The notes beneath the pieces are model-generated. The model saw only the letters and a program-made list of their open reading frames with translations. It had not been told where the DNA came from and made no database searches. Positions 12,701 through 24,367 of a DNA stretch of 64,000 bases are shown in pieces. The stretch lies in contig NC_089979.1 of the NCBI RefSeq assembly GCF_036417845.1, forward strand, positions 50,352,775 through 50,416,774, given 5' to 3'. How positions within the stretch are numbered: position 1 is the stretch's first letter; every line of letters starts with the position of its first letter. A program made the position numbers and the translations under genes. This DNA is from Apteryx mantelli. Taxonomy: Eukaryota; Chordata; Aves; Apterygiformes; Apterygidae.

Positions 12701-14755
12701 GAGGGAGTCTCTCCAGGTGCGGCAGCCAGTCAGGCAATAACAAGGATCCAGTGAGGATCTTAAAACACAAGCAAACAAAAAACCAAAGAAATTCAGTTCT
12801 GGTCCACCAATAGATAAGATTACCTAGATGACTTGATTTACGGCAACATTATTTGCAATACTAGCATTTTTCCTCCAGAGAAGAATGAATTTTCTTCTAA
12901 AGACTTTATTTGCTATCTGCACTTTGCTTTCCCTTGCACTGTCTGAATTTACTTTTCATGAGGACCAATGAACATCCTATTCATACAAAGACCAAATAGA
13001 CATAGCAGGGGAAATCTGGCAAGTTTAGTCCTCTTGAAGGGTAAGTATTGCATCTCACTATACTTGATGGTAAATTCTAAATTTTGATAGCCTGAGATGT
13101 TAAGTTCCAGTTTAAAAAGTGGCACAGAGATTTAGGAGGCTACATGCTACTGGAAATCAGTGAGTGCCTGACTCTCTTTATGCTGAATCTTAGGCTTCTA
13201 GCTGGGTTTGCTTGGCCTTCCATACAATATTCATGCCCATAATTCTTCCGACATTTTTAATATTGTTTTCTATGCATTCTTTCTTTTTTCCAGCAACTGA
13301 TTTGAAAGTCTGGCCTACAGGTGTTTAAATCAGTAGCAGTCCTTTAGCTGAGCTTCGTAACCTTTCAGAAGGTCCACAATTTCTGGTGCCCAGCTGGTAT
13401 AATGCTTCGACGCAGTCCGTCATGCAGCCCAGATGCACTTTCCTCTCCGCGCATTAAACAAGCTGTGTCTGAGTGCCCAGGTCCCCCGCCAGGCTGCTTA
13501 GGGCATGAACGGGTACAAGTGACCCACCACGCTGACTGTCTCCTTGGGCTTTCCGCAGCATGTCCCAGCATGGGCTCTGCAAAGGGACTGGGCAGCTGGA
13601 TTGTTTTAGGCCATTGGCACTGGTGTTAAGGCCCAGATTTGCCTGCAACGCGAGCTGGCCCTTCCCAGAGCAGCAGCCTCCTCGACATGCCAGGGTTTCA
13701 GCTTTCCTCTTCAGGCAGGGTAGAGTTTGAACAGATGGGTAAGCTTTGCAAAGGGTATGAAAAGCAAACTTTTCCTTCTTTGGCTAGTATAGAACATATG
13801 CAGACAGACCCAAGCAAAGCTTACCTCTTTGCAGGAGGATATTTGTCCTCTTGCTTGGTCCTGCCATGAAATTGAACTCCTCTCCTGCTAATGAATACCT
13901 CCCTGCCTCTAGGCTTGTTCATCTCAAATGATCAAAGATTGTGAGTTAGATTCTCTCAAGAGAATCAAAGTAAGACGACTGTCCCCCTTATCATTTGAGT
14001 ATAAAAAAAAATCTAAATAATGTTTTTTCGAAGAAATTGCCTTTGATTTTTTTAAATTTCTCTCCTTTTGTATGCCAGCTTTTAGCTGAAAAATCAACAT
14101 TTAATGCATCCAGAAATGAATGCCTCTCCTTGCCTGCTTGAGATTCTGCTTCCCCTCTGCATATGTCAAAGACAGGGGAAATCCATGTTATACAGCTGTC
14201 CGGACTTTCTATTCTAACTTATCTTCATCTCTCCCCAATAGTTGTTCATGTATTAAGGCTCTAAAATGAAGATGGAATGATAAACAGCTAAGTAATATGA
14301 GGTATATTCTTTATGCACCCCCTGTGAAATTATTTTTCAATAAATATTTATGTGAACTGCAAAGCTCTTTAAATGTAAAAATGTTGTTACTGTGTCAACC
14401 ATCTTGCTAACTGCTGGAAAACCCCTAACCTAAGCAGAGTTTTTTATAACTCAGCACATTAATTATATTTAGAATCCTTAATTATCTCTTTTCCATAGTC
14501 AACTCTAATAAGTTCCAAACATTTAAAAATAATCTTAAATAATTCTGCTTTCTTTGCATATTTTCAATCAACTGCACAAATATCTAAATTAGCTGGTGAT
14601 TATAAAACATTTGGCTTCCTTTAAAAAATGATATTTAATTGTCCAATACAACACTTTCTTTTTTAGTTTCAATTACCCTTTCTCCTCACTACCTGAGGAC
14701 ATGCTTCCAGATGGATCAGACATGGTCCCTGCCTTCTTCTGCCTGCCTGTACCAT
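9756..14755. other. Non-coding DNA, no gene recognised
   Basis: Mostly AT-rich unique sequence. Around 10984-11430 and 13380-13640 the composition is GC-richer and several overlapping frames of 60-84 codons open on both strands; open frames on both strands at once reflect composition, not genes. The stretch 14330-14640 is very AT-rich and repeat-free. An imperfect palindrome, GATTCTCTCAAGAGAATC, sits near 13950. Confidence 0.55.
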
Positions 14756-14995
14756 CGCCGTCGTAACCCTCCTTTGCCTTTTTTTGCCTGTCTCTGGCTG
14801 CCCGGGCACCTGTCCTTCGCCCCAGCCCAGGCGGACGTTTCAGTCCCGGGAAGGCTGGCGGAGGTATGCGGCAGTCGCCCTTCAGCCGCAGGGGCCCCCC
14901 GGCCCCACCGCCCCGAGGCCCTCGGGGAGCCTTTCAATACCCGTGGCAGCAGCAAGCCCTTTGGTAGCCGTAGCGGCTGGGTCTCGGTTTGGAGG
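14756..14995. promoter_or_regulatory. CpG-rich islet
   Basis: About 20 CpG dinucleotides fall in roughly 240 bp (counted by eye), including atcgccgtcg, ggcggacg and gtagcggctggg, between strongly AT-rich flanks. Open frames of about 130 codons on both strands at once are expected from GC-rich DNA and look Pro/Arg/Gly-biased, not domain-like. It could be an unmethylated CpG island: an enhancer, a promoter or a first exon of a transcript that I cannot place. Confidence 0.45.
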
Positions 14996-16100
14996 CTACT
15001 CAGACCAGGCATCTTGTTCTTAGGAACGTTTGACTGACGGCAAATCCTTGCCCACACCAAACAGCCACAGATAGATGAGGGATACAAATAAACTGCAAAT
15101 GGCATTATAAATGGTGCACAGCAATATGCTTATGACTCAGTCGTAAACATATAATGACTCTTTCACTTATGCACACTGCAGTCGGCCATGCTAGCTGACT
15201 TGTTTACAAGAAAGATGTCTTTTTAATCACGATTTTTCACCAAAAATGTTTTCTGAAATATTGCAAACTTCTATTTTAAAATCCTATTTAAGCAAATTTT
15301 AAATTACCGGAGTCTCCATTTAAAAAGTAAATATAGAAAAGGAATATATCAATTTTCTTTTCTTTATTTTTTTTGAAGAGAAACCCCACCCCTATATTTT
15401 AACTTTAAAAAATATGTTACCCCAACAGGTCTATATATGTTTTCTGAAGGGTTCCTGTGTTGCTCAAAATTTTTCAGTGCAGTAAGATTCCACCCAGTAG
15501 AAAACTTCTATGGTAGAAGAATCACACCCCACTTTCATTACAAAAATAAATAGTTTTATATGTCTGACCTTCTTTGGTACTCAATAATATTTCATTTGCT
15601 TTTAATCTGTTTTTTATTGTTTTTGGTGGGAGGCAGCCAGAGAATTGTAAAAGTGGGAGGCAGGTGTAAAGAAGACTAAGAGCATGTAGGGGAACTTTTC
15701 AAGAAGAAGGAGAGAGAATGCTGGAACAAAATGATAACACTAGACATTTTAATTGAAAACTTAATTTTTTCTTTAGGTCTACTGGTGCATATAGCAGCTG
15801 TCTTAATATCATAATTCTGCTTACATTTTCTGCCTTCCTAAGAGAAGCTGCATTCAGCGTCTGTTTAAGTGTAGCTGCATAAGCTTCCCACCACTGACGA
15901 CTCTCTGTATGGAAAAAAGGTGATTCTACAGAGATCTCTTCCAAGAAACAGGATGGAAAACAGGATCAGAGAGAATTTGTTTCTGAAGAACCATTGGATT
16001 TTTTGTAGCTAAATTACTAAAGTGATCTGCAAGGTGAGGACAATATTCTTACCTTCCTCTCCTGTTTGTGCTTGTTCGATGTATAGATTTAATAATGTTT
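14996..16100. other. AT-rich non-coding DNA beside the islet
   Basis: No gene is seen. The stretch 15090-15330 is repeat-free and rich in TAAT/ATTA and TTTAC-type words. It is a plausible conserved non-coding element, but conservation cannot be judged here. Confidence 0.45.
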
Positions 16101-16104
16101 CCTG

Positions 16105-16245
16105 GTCTGGCAGGCAAGAGGAGTCACGGACTGAGTGTGAGCTCTGCTATGGCCTGTTGTGTGGCCTCAGGCAGGTCACTTAACCTCACTTGGCAAATGG
16201 GACCCTTATTGCCTGTTCACCTTTGTAAGGCACTTTGACAATTTT
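16105..16245 (+). mobile_element. MIR-like CORE-SINE relic
   Basis: The segment gagctctgctatggcctgtt, then gtgtggcctcaggcaggtca, then cttaacctcacttggcaaat, then ccttattgcctgttc and tgtaaggcactttgac matches the core and tail of MIR / MIR1_Amn SINEs (tgtgtgaccttgggcaagtcacttaacc). A 14-15 nt A run follows at about 16300. Pol III boxes of the head are worn away. Confidence 0.75.
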
Positions 16246-17084
16246 GGGTGAAAAAACATTGCTTTTATTTGGAGATTGTTCTACACTGCCTCTGTGGCAA
16301 AAAAAAAAAAAAAGCGATAATAAAACGGGGACTGAGTTTGCCCTTGGGGTAGTCAAAAATGAGATGAACATTTGAAGATAGTTGAAAAAATATTTTCTGG
16401 CAGATCATCTCATGTGAAAGAAGAAAAGTGGAAGCAAAGGGGAAATATGACTAACAGGATAGAAAAGAGAGATTTGGGTCTTGGGGCTTCTTTTTCTGTG
16501 CTAGGACTTCTGTGAGGCAGGTTTCCACCCTCTTACCATCCTTTAAATTGCAACATACTGGGGATTCCTTGCTGTTATTAGAGTGAAGTGAAGGCTCTCT
16601 CAAGGATACGTCTGAACAAACTCTCTCTAAAACTGACAGACCAGAAAGCCATGATGGCTCCTGTGAATGGTGTGCCTGGAGCAATGCTGAAGAGAGCCAA
16701 GAGCCGGGGAAGGAAGGAAATTGAGCCATGCATGCAGGCAGGTGAGGAGAAAACAAAACCTCTCAAATATTGTCTCAGTGTCTGTCTCCTGATGTATCGA
16801 AGTGGCAACATACAGCTAGGAAAAATCAGGATACACTGGAAAACTCAGGCTGGATCCTTTAATGGAAGAGCATGAGAAAAGCCAGCAGTCATACAGAAGC
16901 CACTGCTGAGGACCTTGTGATAATGCTAAGATACTTTCTACTGAAAGGACTGAGAATAAAAGTAAGAGACAAGTACTTAATCTGGAAAAAATGTTATTTA
17001 ATCTGTGTTAGCAAAAAGGATATGTACAGTGTGCCAACAACTTCTTAGGCCTCTTCAGTACTGACTATGAGAAAAATAACAGCA
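16246..17084. other. Non-coding DNA between two MIR relics
   Basis: Nothing recognisable apart from the poly-A run near 16300-16314. Frames of about 100 codons on both strands (16451-16875) overlap each other and lack domains. Confidence 0.55.
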
Positions 17085-17180
17085 CCATATTGCAGATGAG
17101 TAAACCAAAGACCAAAACAGTTAACTTTCTTGCTATCATCACACAGTATATCTAAGTCATAGCTAGGCATGGATCCCACA
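17085..17180 (-). mobile_element. MIR-like SINE relic, antisense
   Basis: On the + strand ttgcagatgagtaaaccaaa, then gttaactttcttgctatcat and cacacagtatatctaagtca, with catggatccca, is the reverse complement of the MIR core (ttacagatgaggaaact, gtcacacagctagtaag, ggattcgaaccc). It is old and has small indels. Confidence 0.65.
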
Positions 17181-20100
17181 CACAGGGTCATTTCCCTGTC
17201 AATTTGCATGTCAAATATAAAGAAAAGATTTCAATCGTAAAGAAAGAATATTCAATTCACACAAGCAGAGAATGATTGCAAGGCACTCAAACCCTCCTCC
17301 CCCAGTCAGCCCATTGCACCCTGAGTCTGTCCAGGTCAGGAGTCCCCAAAGGCTGGCACATCAAATCTTCTTTCACAACCCACGAAAGACATTGTAAAAA
17401 ACATGATTATATTGTATCTCAGAGTTACGTTGGTAGGTAGTCACTTCATCAACAAAACTGGGTACATGATTTCTTTCTGCCTTTCATGTTGCATAGTTAC
17501 TGAAGTTTGCATGAAGTGGGTGGTGGTGTGAATATTACCTTCTGGGTCTGTCATTGTTTTCTGTCTGTTTTGAACTCATTCTGCACTATGTTAACAGCAA
17601 GATATAGGGCAGCAGAGAGTTAGACCAGCCTACTACCTTTTCACTTTAGTGCATCTCTGCATTTTTTTTTTTCCCCTCCCTCTCATTCCTATAAAGTGCT
17701 TTACCTATGGGACTACGTTTTAAGTTGTGTTATAAAGCTGATGCCCATTTCCCCTATCCCAAGATTATTTGCACTGGATAGCAGCTATAGATAAAATTCA
17801 ATGGACAGATGTGCAACTAAACAACTCAGATGACATAGACACCACTAAGAATTACATTATTAAGTAAAATGACATTTGATTTGTAGCTGTGAGACCAACC
17901 ACTTTTGACATTCAAGAGAGCACAGCTATGGGCTGCCTTAAAAGCCTCCACACATCGATAGCTTTTCTGTTGCTAGGAGGAAGGGTTTTGAAGTGGGAAG
18001 AGAAACAGAGATTCTCTAGTCAACAGAAGGATCCTCATGTAAGGGTCAAGAGGGAGTAAAACTCAGAGAGAGAAAAGATTCAGCTGACCACAGTGTGCTA
18101 TTCTCTATTCACTTTAATATCGACACCTAATGATATGGTTTAAAGCTAAACTTAGAGAATGTCAGGAGTTTTTTCTCATGGTGACATCCCACGTAGGAGG
18201 AATCTCCTGAGTTCTCTCTTGAAAACAGAAAGATGAAAAAACTTGCCTTGGAGAAATTTCCTCTGGATTTGAGCTTGTTGGTGTATTGTTTACTCAAATG
18301 ATTTATGGACTGGAGATTAGTGAAGTCATAGCAACACAGAAATTGCCAAGTGAAAATAAAACCAGCCCTGTGTACTCTTATTGAACATAATCAAGGAGGC
18401 AGCTGACAAACAGGATTTTTTTTCTTGTTGTGCAGAGACTTTGTATGAGACAAAGCAGATTCTTGCCTTTCAAAACTCTTTGAGCAGTGTTTGGCATTCC
18501 AGTACCTGGTGTGATTAATCTGACTTCACCAAATAACTGATTATTTTGTATCCTGCCACGCGCTATAGATATAACCCACAAAGATTTATTTCCTTCCAAA
18601 GACATGAATGTGTCCTTCTAGGAGAATAGGGCTGGAAAGAAACTCATTCCTAACACTGTCGTAGACCTACTGTGAAGTCACATAGGGTGAGACTTGTCTT
18701 TCCCAAATATCACTAGCAAAGAGCCAAGAGTCTGAGCCAAGCTAGTCCCCCGGCACTTCTGACGGCCACGGAGAGGTCTATGCCCCTTGCAGAGGGGCAA
18801 TAGCTTTCAGGGTAAGATGAACAGCATCCTGCAGTTGCCCTTCCAGGTGACTCCTGAGGGAGTCTTTCCCTCAGGACCACCTTTCAGAAGCAGGTTTAGG
18901 TCCTCACCTTTCCCCTCTGACCCCTTGCCTTTCTTTTCTAACTGCAAAAGCAGCATGACTGGTATGACCCAGTGTCACCATATGACGTGCCACTCTAAGG
19001 CAACAAAATGACACAGTGCCACTTCCTGCTGAGGAGAAAGGGGACAGAATGAGGGCATCTGCGTAAACTGGCAACTAAATGTTTGTGGTTTCAACCACTG
19101 TATGAGACTTCTTTTCTATATCCCTTTGTCTGTTTTATCTATTTAGGTTGCCTGACCCTGCAGAAGAGGACTTTCTCTTACATTATTTTACTACACCATC
19201 TTACACAATGGGATGATTTTTTTTGCAGCTTGAAGTTGCTACTGCAATACAGTTAATAATTCACAATAGAAAGACCGAATTTGAAATCTAATCTCAGGAG
19301 CAGTGTGACAGGGAGGTGGCACCTTGTTGGCTTATTTTACCACATTCATGAGTAGCCCTTTGTGAGCACAGCAAGGCTCTGGAATCACTTAAATTAAGGT
19401 GGAATTATTTATTCACTTGTATGCACTGGCAAACTGGTAGCTTCCCTTTTATGTAAATCCTATTTGGTCAAGGTAGGTAAATAGAAAGAAGAGTGTCTGT
19501 GGGCCTGGAAACTAGAAGAAGAATAGATAACTCCATCTATGAAAGCTGCCAAACTGTAGTCTAGTGTGAGATCAGGGGAGGCATATGTCAAGACTAGTGA
19601 GAAGAGCAATTTGTTCAAGTGGCAATTTAGGTGCAGAAAGATCAGTCCAAGAACTAAATTGAAAATGTACATCAATATCTTGCTGGTGTTTCTGTATGTA
19701 GCTGAGTAAAATCACATCCCTTGAAAAGTAAAGAGGAAAGACAATGTTTTTTGGCAAGCTGGGATCTACAAAGAATTCTTGAGTCAGGCAAATACTATGT
19801 GACTTGGGGGATGGTGGCAGCTTCAAAGTCAAGGATCCCACTGAGAAGTGGTCTGGAGGCTGTCAAAGACAAAACAAAAATCCTTGTGGGGTTGCAGGCA
19901 GTGGATAACTGAGAAGATGGTTGTCTAGAAGAGATGCAGAACTACTGATAGCAAGAAGAGGAGAGGTCCCAGACAGAGCTGTATGAAGATGGGCTGGCCA
20001 CCTTGTGTGCCTTAAAAACCCAAGGAAATCAACAATGAAGAAACAGCAATCAGAAAAGCTTTCCTCTGCTGGGTAAAGCTCCATATGGGCTAGCAGGTCC

Positions 20101-21114
20101 TCTCGTATAAAGCTCTTATGATGGTGGATTATCCAAAGTCTAATAATTCAGTGTTATCTGGAAGACAGTCCTTTTTTTTCCATTGGATACAACACTTCTG
20201 ACCCTGTTGGGGGGTCAGCAGCAAATATGCTGCTGAAGGTGATGTGTATAAGCAGTATTAGTATCAATGTCCCATACAGGTTACTGGGAGTTCATATCCT
20301 ATCATATATCATTTCCATGTCTCATACTGTGATTGTTTTGGTCTAACTGCCTCTCTTTAGATGGAGTTTTGCCAGGATGACTCAAAGAAGTGACATTACC
20401 TTTATCCAGTTCTTATTGTAACAAGAAGGAATAACATCTTTTTTACTCAGTGCTGATGCAGTGGAATACTGCCAAACTCCTGGAAAGCCTCCAAATCTGT
20501 ACATTTCTCCTGCCTATTAAAAGCTAATACAGTAATACCAAAACAGAAAGCACTGTTGACGAAAACATATTTTTCCCACAATTTAAGATCCCAATTTACG
20601 TGTAAAATAAACATTGAATACAGATTTAATTTCACTTCTTACATCTTCTGATGGTGTATAATAGGAATAACACCTCTTTTAAAGTAAACTAGAAAAAGGC
20701 AGACTTTCATGCACTGAATAAAGATCTCAGCTCACAATTTTGGCTTCCTCGGCACACAGCACTGGTTTAGTTCCTAATTTCCTCTCGAGTGACTTAATGG
20801 TACTGTATTGCTTAATTATAGCAGTTGCAAACTCCATCCTCTAAGAAATATCACTGGGACCCAAACATCTGCAAGATTTTGAAGGAGGAAGATACCACAT
20901 AAAATACCCATTTTTGTATTATTTTGTGTTTATTAGTCTGTCACACGTAGCATAGTTACTAAACAGATGGAGCAATGCAGCATTTAAATAAAAACCAATG
21001 TTAATGAAATACAAGATATTAAGTTACACACACTTTATCTGCTTGGAAGGCTCAAGCTACAGAAGGGGAGGTCTTGCAAGTAACATTAGTTTTTTAAAAA
21101 TGAAATACAGATAG
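17181..21114. other. Non-coding DNA, no gene seen
   Basis: Mainly AT-rich unique sequence. Frames reach 89 codons at most (19572-19841, minus strand) with no domain. No repeat was recognised. Confidence 0.55.
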
Positions 21115-21375
21115 ACCAGAGGTTCTAAAGATGGAATACATTTACTAGGTTATCCTAGACCATCCCTCTCTTAGCCAGGGAACATTGTTTTTGGCTGCAT
21201 ATTGATATTTTTTCATGCCTTCTTTTAAATGTCTCAAGTGATATGACTCTGTCATTTTCCTTTGGGAGTCTTTCATGGGCCTATTAGATCTCACTGTTGG
21301 GAAGCTTTTCCCCTGACTTTTCAGTGCAACTTTTCCTTTTTGTAGTTCCCATTACTCTTAGTTATATCCTTTTTA
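21115..21375 (-). mobile_element. CR1-type LINE 3' region, antisense
   Basis: The + strand contains ctagaccatccctctc, tttaaatgtctcaagtga, ttcctttgggagtct, attagatctcactgttggg and cccattactcttagttat in the order found in the reverse complement of the CR1 3' region. The copy is more diverged than the one at 4451, hence older. It is 5'-truncated. Confidence 0.72.
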
Positions 21376-23690
21376 TTACCTTTGATATTTCTTCTCCCTC
21401 CCCCCATTCCTTAGCGTTGCAAGTGAACATTTGCATGTGATAAAAATAGTTATCCCATAGAAATGTCCTTTGAGGTACAAAGGAATTTAGGCTCTCAGAG
21501 AAGAGGAAAGTAGATGGAGAAGGCATCAGCATGCAAAACAGTCTTATACCTGTTTGAGTATATTTGGCAATACCATTTATGGTGCAAGCCTGGTACCAAG
21601 CCAAAAATAGCAGCCACCACCAGTGAGAAATATGGGTCCCAGCTATAGCCTAAATGCAGTTTGGTGTGGAGCCAAATCTTTCCGCAGTTGTACTGTGCTA
21701 ATTGGGATCAAGTTCACTAGCATCAACGGACAAACTCCACACTTACAGCAGAGCAAAAAAGCAAAATTCTCCCGAGCACAAAACTGTTTTTGATGAGAGC
21801 TGGACAGGGATCTCTATAAAGGAAATAGCATTGGCCTGTTCAGGGTCTCTATGATATTTGAAATCTTAAAACATGTTGAGTAGGAAGAAAGTTCAACATG
21901 GTTTAATGTAGTTACTGTTTCTATAGAAACTATTTCCTGGGCATCTACACCCAGTACTTTTGTCTCACTTTGTCCCTGGCTACCCAAAAAGGGACCTATG
22001 AGAGTGTGAAAAGTGAAGGTGGGGGAACAAGTCAAAGGTATTGCAAAACTGCACTTTTTTATATTACCTTCTCAGGAAAAGGTGTTTAAAAATAGACAGT
22101 TGGGAATGCCTAGTCTATTATTAATGGAAGAAAGTAAAAGAAACATCAAGATACAAATTCATCCTGATGGAGCTCCAGTGAACTAAGGAGGTCTAAAGGA
22201 ATTTGTCTTTCGGTATCTGAAAAACTTGGTCCATGAGACCTACCTGCCCAGACTTTTTTATAGGCATAGTGATCTTTCAAACTTCACTACGAAAAATGTT
22301 AAGTACTAATCTTAAGAGTTTCCCCTGTTCTTTTGGAGAGTGATCAAATGGGTCACAGCTAAAGAACTGTTTCCCCAGTTTTGATCTCACTTTTGGAATA
22401 ACACAACGAGAAATTCATGAAAGAATAGTACCGAGGATGTTGGCAACAGAGACAAAATTTAGCCTAAAACATTCTCAGAACTTTGTCTCTCCTTTCTGTG
22501 TTTTGTCAAGTTATTAAATTGTTAAAACCTAACAGGTAGTGTTTCCCTTCCCCATCATCTTCCCCAAGCTCAGTGTTTAAGTGGTCCTATTCTGAAAGAT
22601 GGCTTTGTGTTTCTAAGCAGTGGGTGTGCAATTGCAGTGAGGGCAATGAGAGGTCAGGCAATGCCAGTCAATTGGGAGGTCAAATTATTTCTTTTCTTTT
22701 CCCTGGAAAAAAAGTACTAAATAATCCTTACTTCTCAGCAATCATATTTCTTGTGGGAAAGGATCAGAATTTGAATGGAGAATGGGGAAAAGAACTTATG
22801 CATGCAGATCCTATTAATTGTTAGCTTGAGCTGTGGGCAAAAAAATCTGCTAGACTCTGTTAAAAGTGCATCCTGCAATAAATAATGAAGCAATGTGATT
22901 CTCCCCATTTAAAATGCAAAAATGAAATAAAGAAATAAAGAAATATCCATAAATAGCTGATGACATTCTAACCCCAGTTGGCCTTCTGCTTTGCCAAAAC
23001 TGTCAGCTAGATGTAAGGAGCCTGTTGCTGCTGGTACCTCTGCTGTTGGTCTTTTTGCCTCCACTCTTCTCTCCAAAGATTTCCTCTGGAACAGCAAACC
23101 GTTAGCATAAGAAGTACTGAATAACTGTCTTCTGAAAAACAGTTTCAATTCCCTTTCACGTCTTAATAAAAACCACTGCAGTGAGGCACTTACATACTGC
23201 ACTTTGCATTTTTTAATGAAGACACCTAAATGTTCTCATCATTCCTTAGAATTTTGCTCTTCCTGTAAGGAACTTAAGATCAATCTGCTCCCACAAGAAA
23301 ATACTCTTATATATCAATTATTAATGAACCCTTTCATAAGATTTCCCCAGCTCCCTGTTGCATGTCTCCTTTGGACATCCTGGATGATATTCCTGGTGGC
23401 TTTGAAAAGATTTGGGGAAAGCTTTGTTTTGTAGGCTCCCAATTAAAAATATTATGTGGCAATGAGAATCACAAGAAGAGCTAAGAGAGTTTTTTGGTCG
23501 AATCCCCTTCACTCACTGAAAAAGCCTATTTCAATTTGACCAAAGCTATTCAAGAATTCATCTGAGATTCAATGAATGATTTTAGCGGAACGGAAGTGGA
23601 ATAAAAAGAGAAAAGTTTTACAGTGGTGATTCCAAAGGCAAGAAGACTGGCCTTTGTATCCCTTCTTCTTCCCCCTCAAGGAAGGAAAAC
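21376..23690. other. Non-coding DNA, no gene seen
   Basis: No gene or clear repeat. There is a small (AAATAAAG)n-like run at about 22917-22945 and a short inverted repeat CATGTTGA/TCAACATG at 21872-21900. Confidence 0.55.
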
Positions 23691-23694
23691 AACC

Positions 23695-23935
23695 CCTGCG
23701 ATTGCATCAGGGAGGAAAACGAGCAGCTCTGTGGGCAGCAGGGTGAGCAGAGCCTTCCTACGGGCTTGCGGCCGTCTCAGCTCGCTGCCCCACGCCGGTG
23801 CCGTGGCAGGAGGCAGCGTGGGGCACTGAGCCTGACCTCCTTGCTGCGGGCTGAGGCCAGCGGGGCTGCTGGGACGAAGGCTGCACAGAGGCAGACGAGC
23901 CCGCGTATGAAGTCTGCCTCTTGCCCCCTCTGCGG
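23695..23935. promoter_or_regulatory. CpG-rich islet
   Basis: By eye about 17 CpG fall in 240 bp, for example gcttgcggccgtctcagctc, cacgccggtgccg and gacgagcccgcg. Flanks are AT-rich. Two overlapping + frames of about 70 codons cross it without a domain. It may be a CpG island or only a GC-rich relic. Confidence 0.35.
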
Positions 23936-24333
23936 AGGCACTAATTTGGGTTTTTCTCCTCTCTCCAGCTGTTCATTTTTATGAGACTTGTCGGAACTTA
24001 ATATCTTTGAGACTTCTATTCCTCTCTCAAATTTGTCTGAAACTGGTTAATGGGTTGGAGAATTATTATGGGAGGACTGACTGACAGACAGCGTGACTGG
24101 GTAAACCTCATTTCCTCCCAAAACCAGACTGAAAGCAATGAATTGGTGGGAAAGGCTGTGCCACTTTCTTTGAAATGGACTTTATATGTGTCATTTGGAT
24201 CCCTGCCCTATTTAATATACACCTTTTGAGTATGGACATTTATTACACAGTTAGATTAGCTGCACATAAATCTGCAGCCTATTCAACCTGTCTTACAGCT
24301 GCTGGGAAAACACTGTCACTGATAAGAAGTGCA

Positions 24334-24367
24334 TTTTTTAGAGACAAATTTTTTTTAGAGACAAATT
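24334..24367. repeat. Perfect two-copy 17-bp tandem duplication
   Basis: TTTTTTAGAGACAAATT occurs twice head to tail, 24334-24350 and 24351-24367, with no mismatch, which suggests a recent slippage event. Confidence 0.9.

Noticed and set aside
14639..15105. Frames of about 130 codons on both strands over the CpG islet
   Set aside because: Both strands open together because GC-rich DNA lacks stop codons; the peptides are Pro/Arg/Gly-biased without family features.
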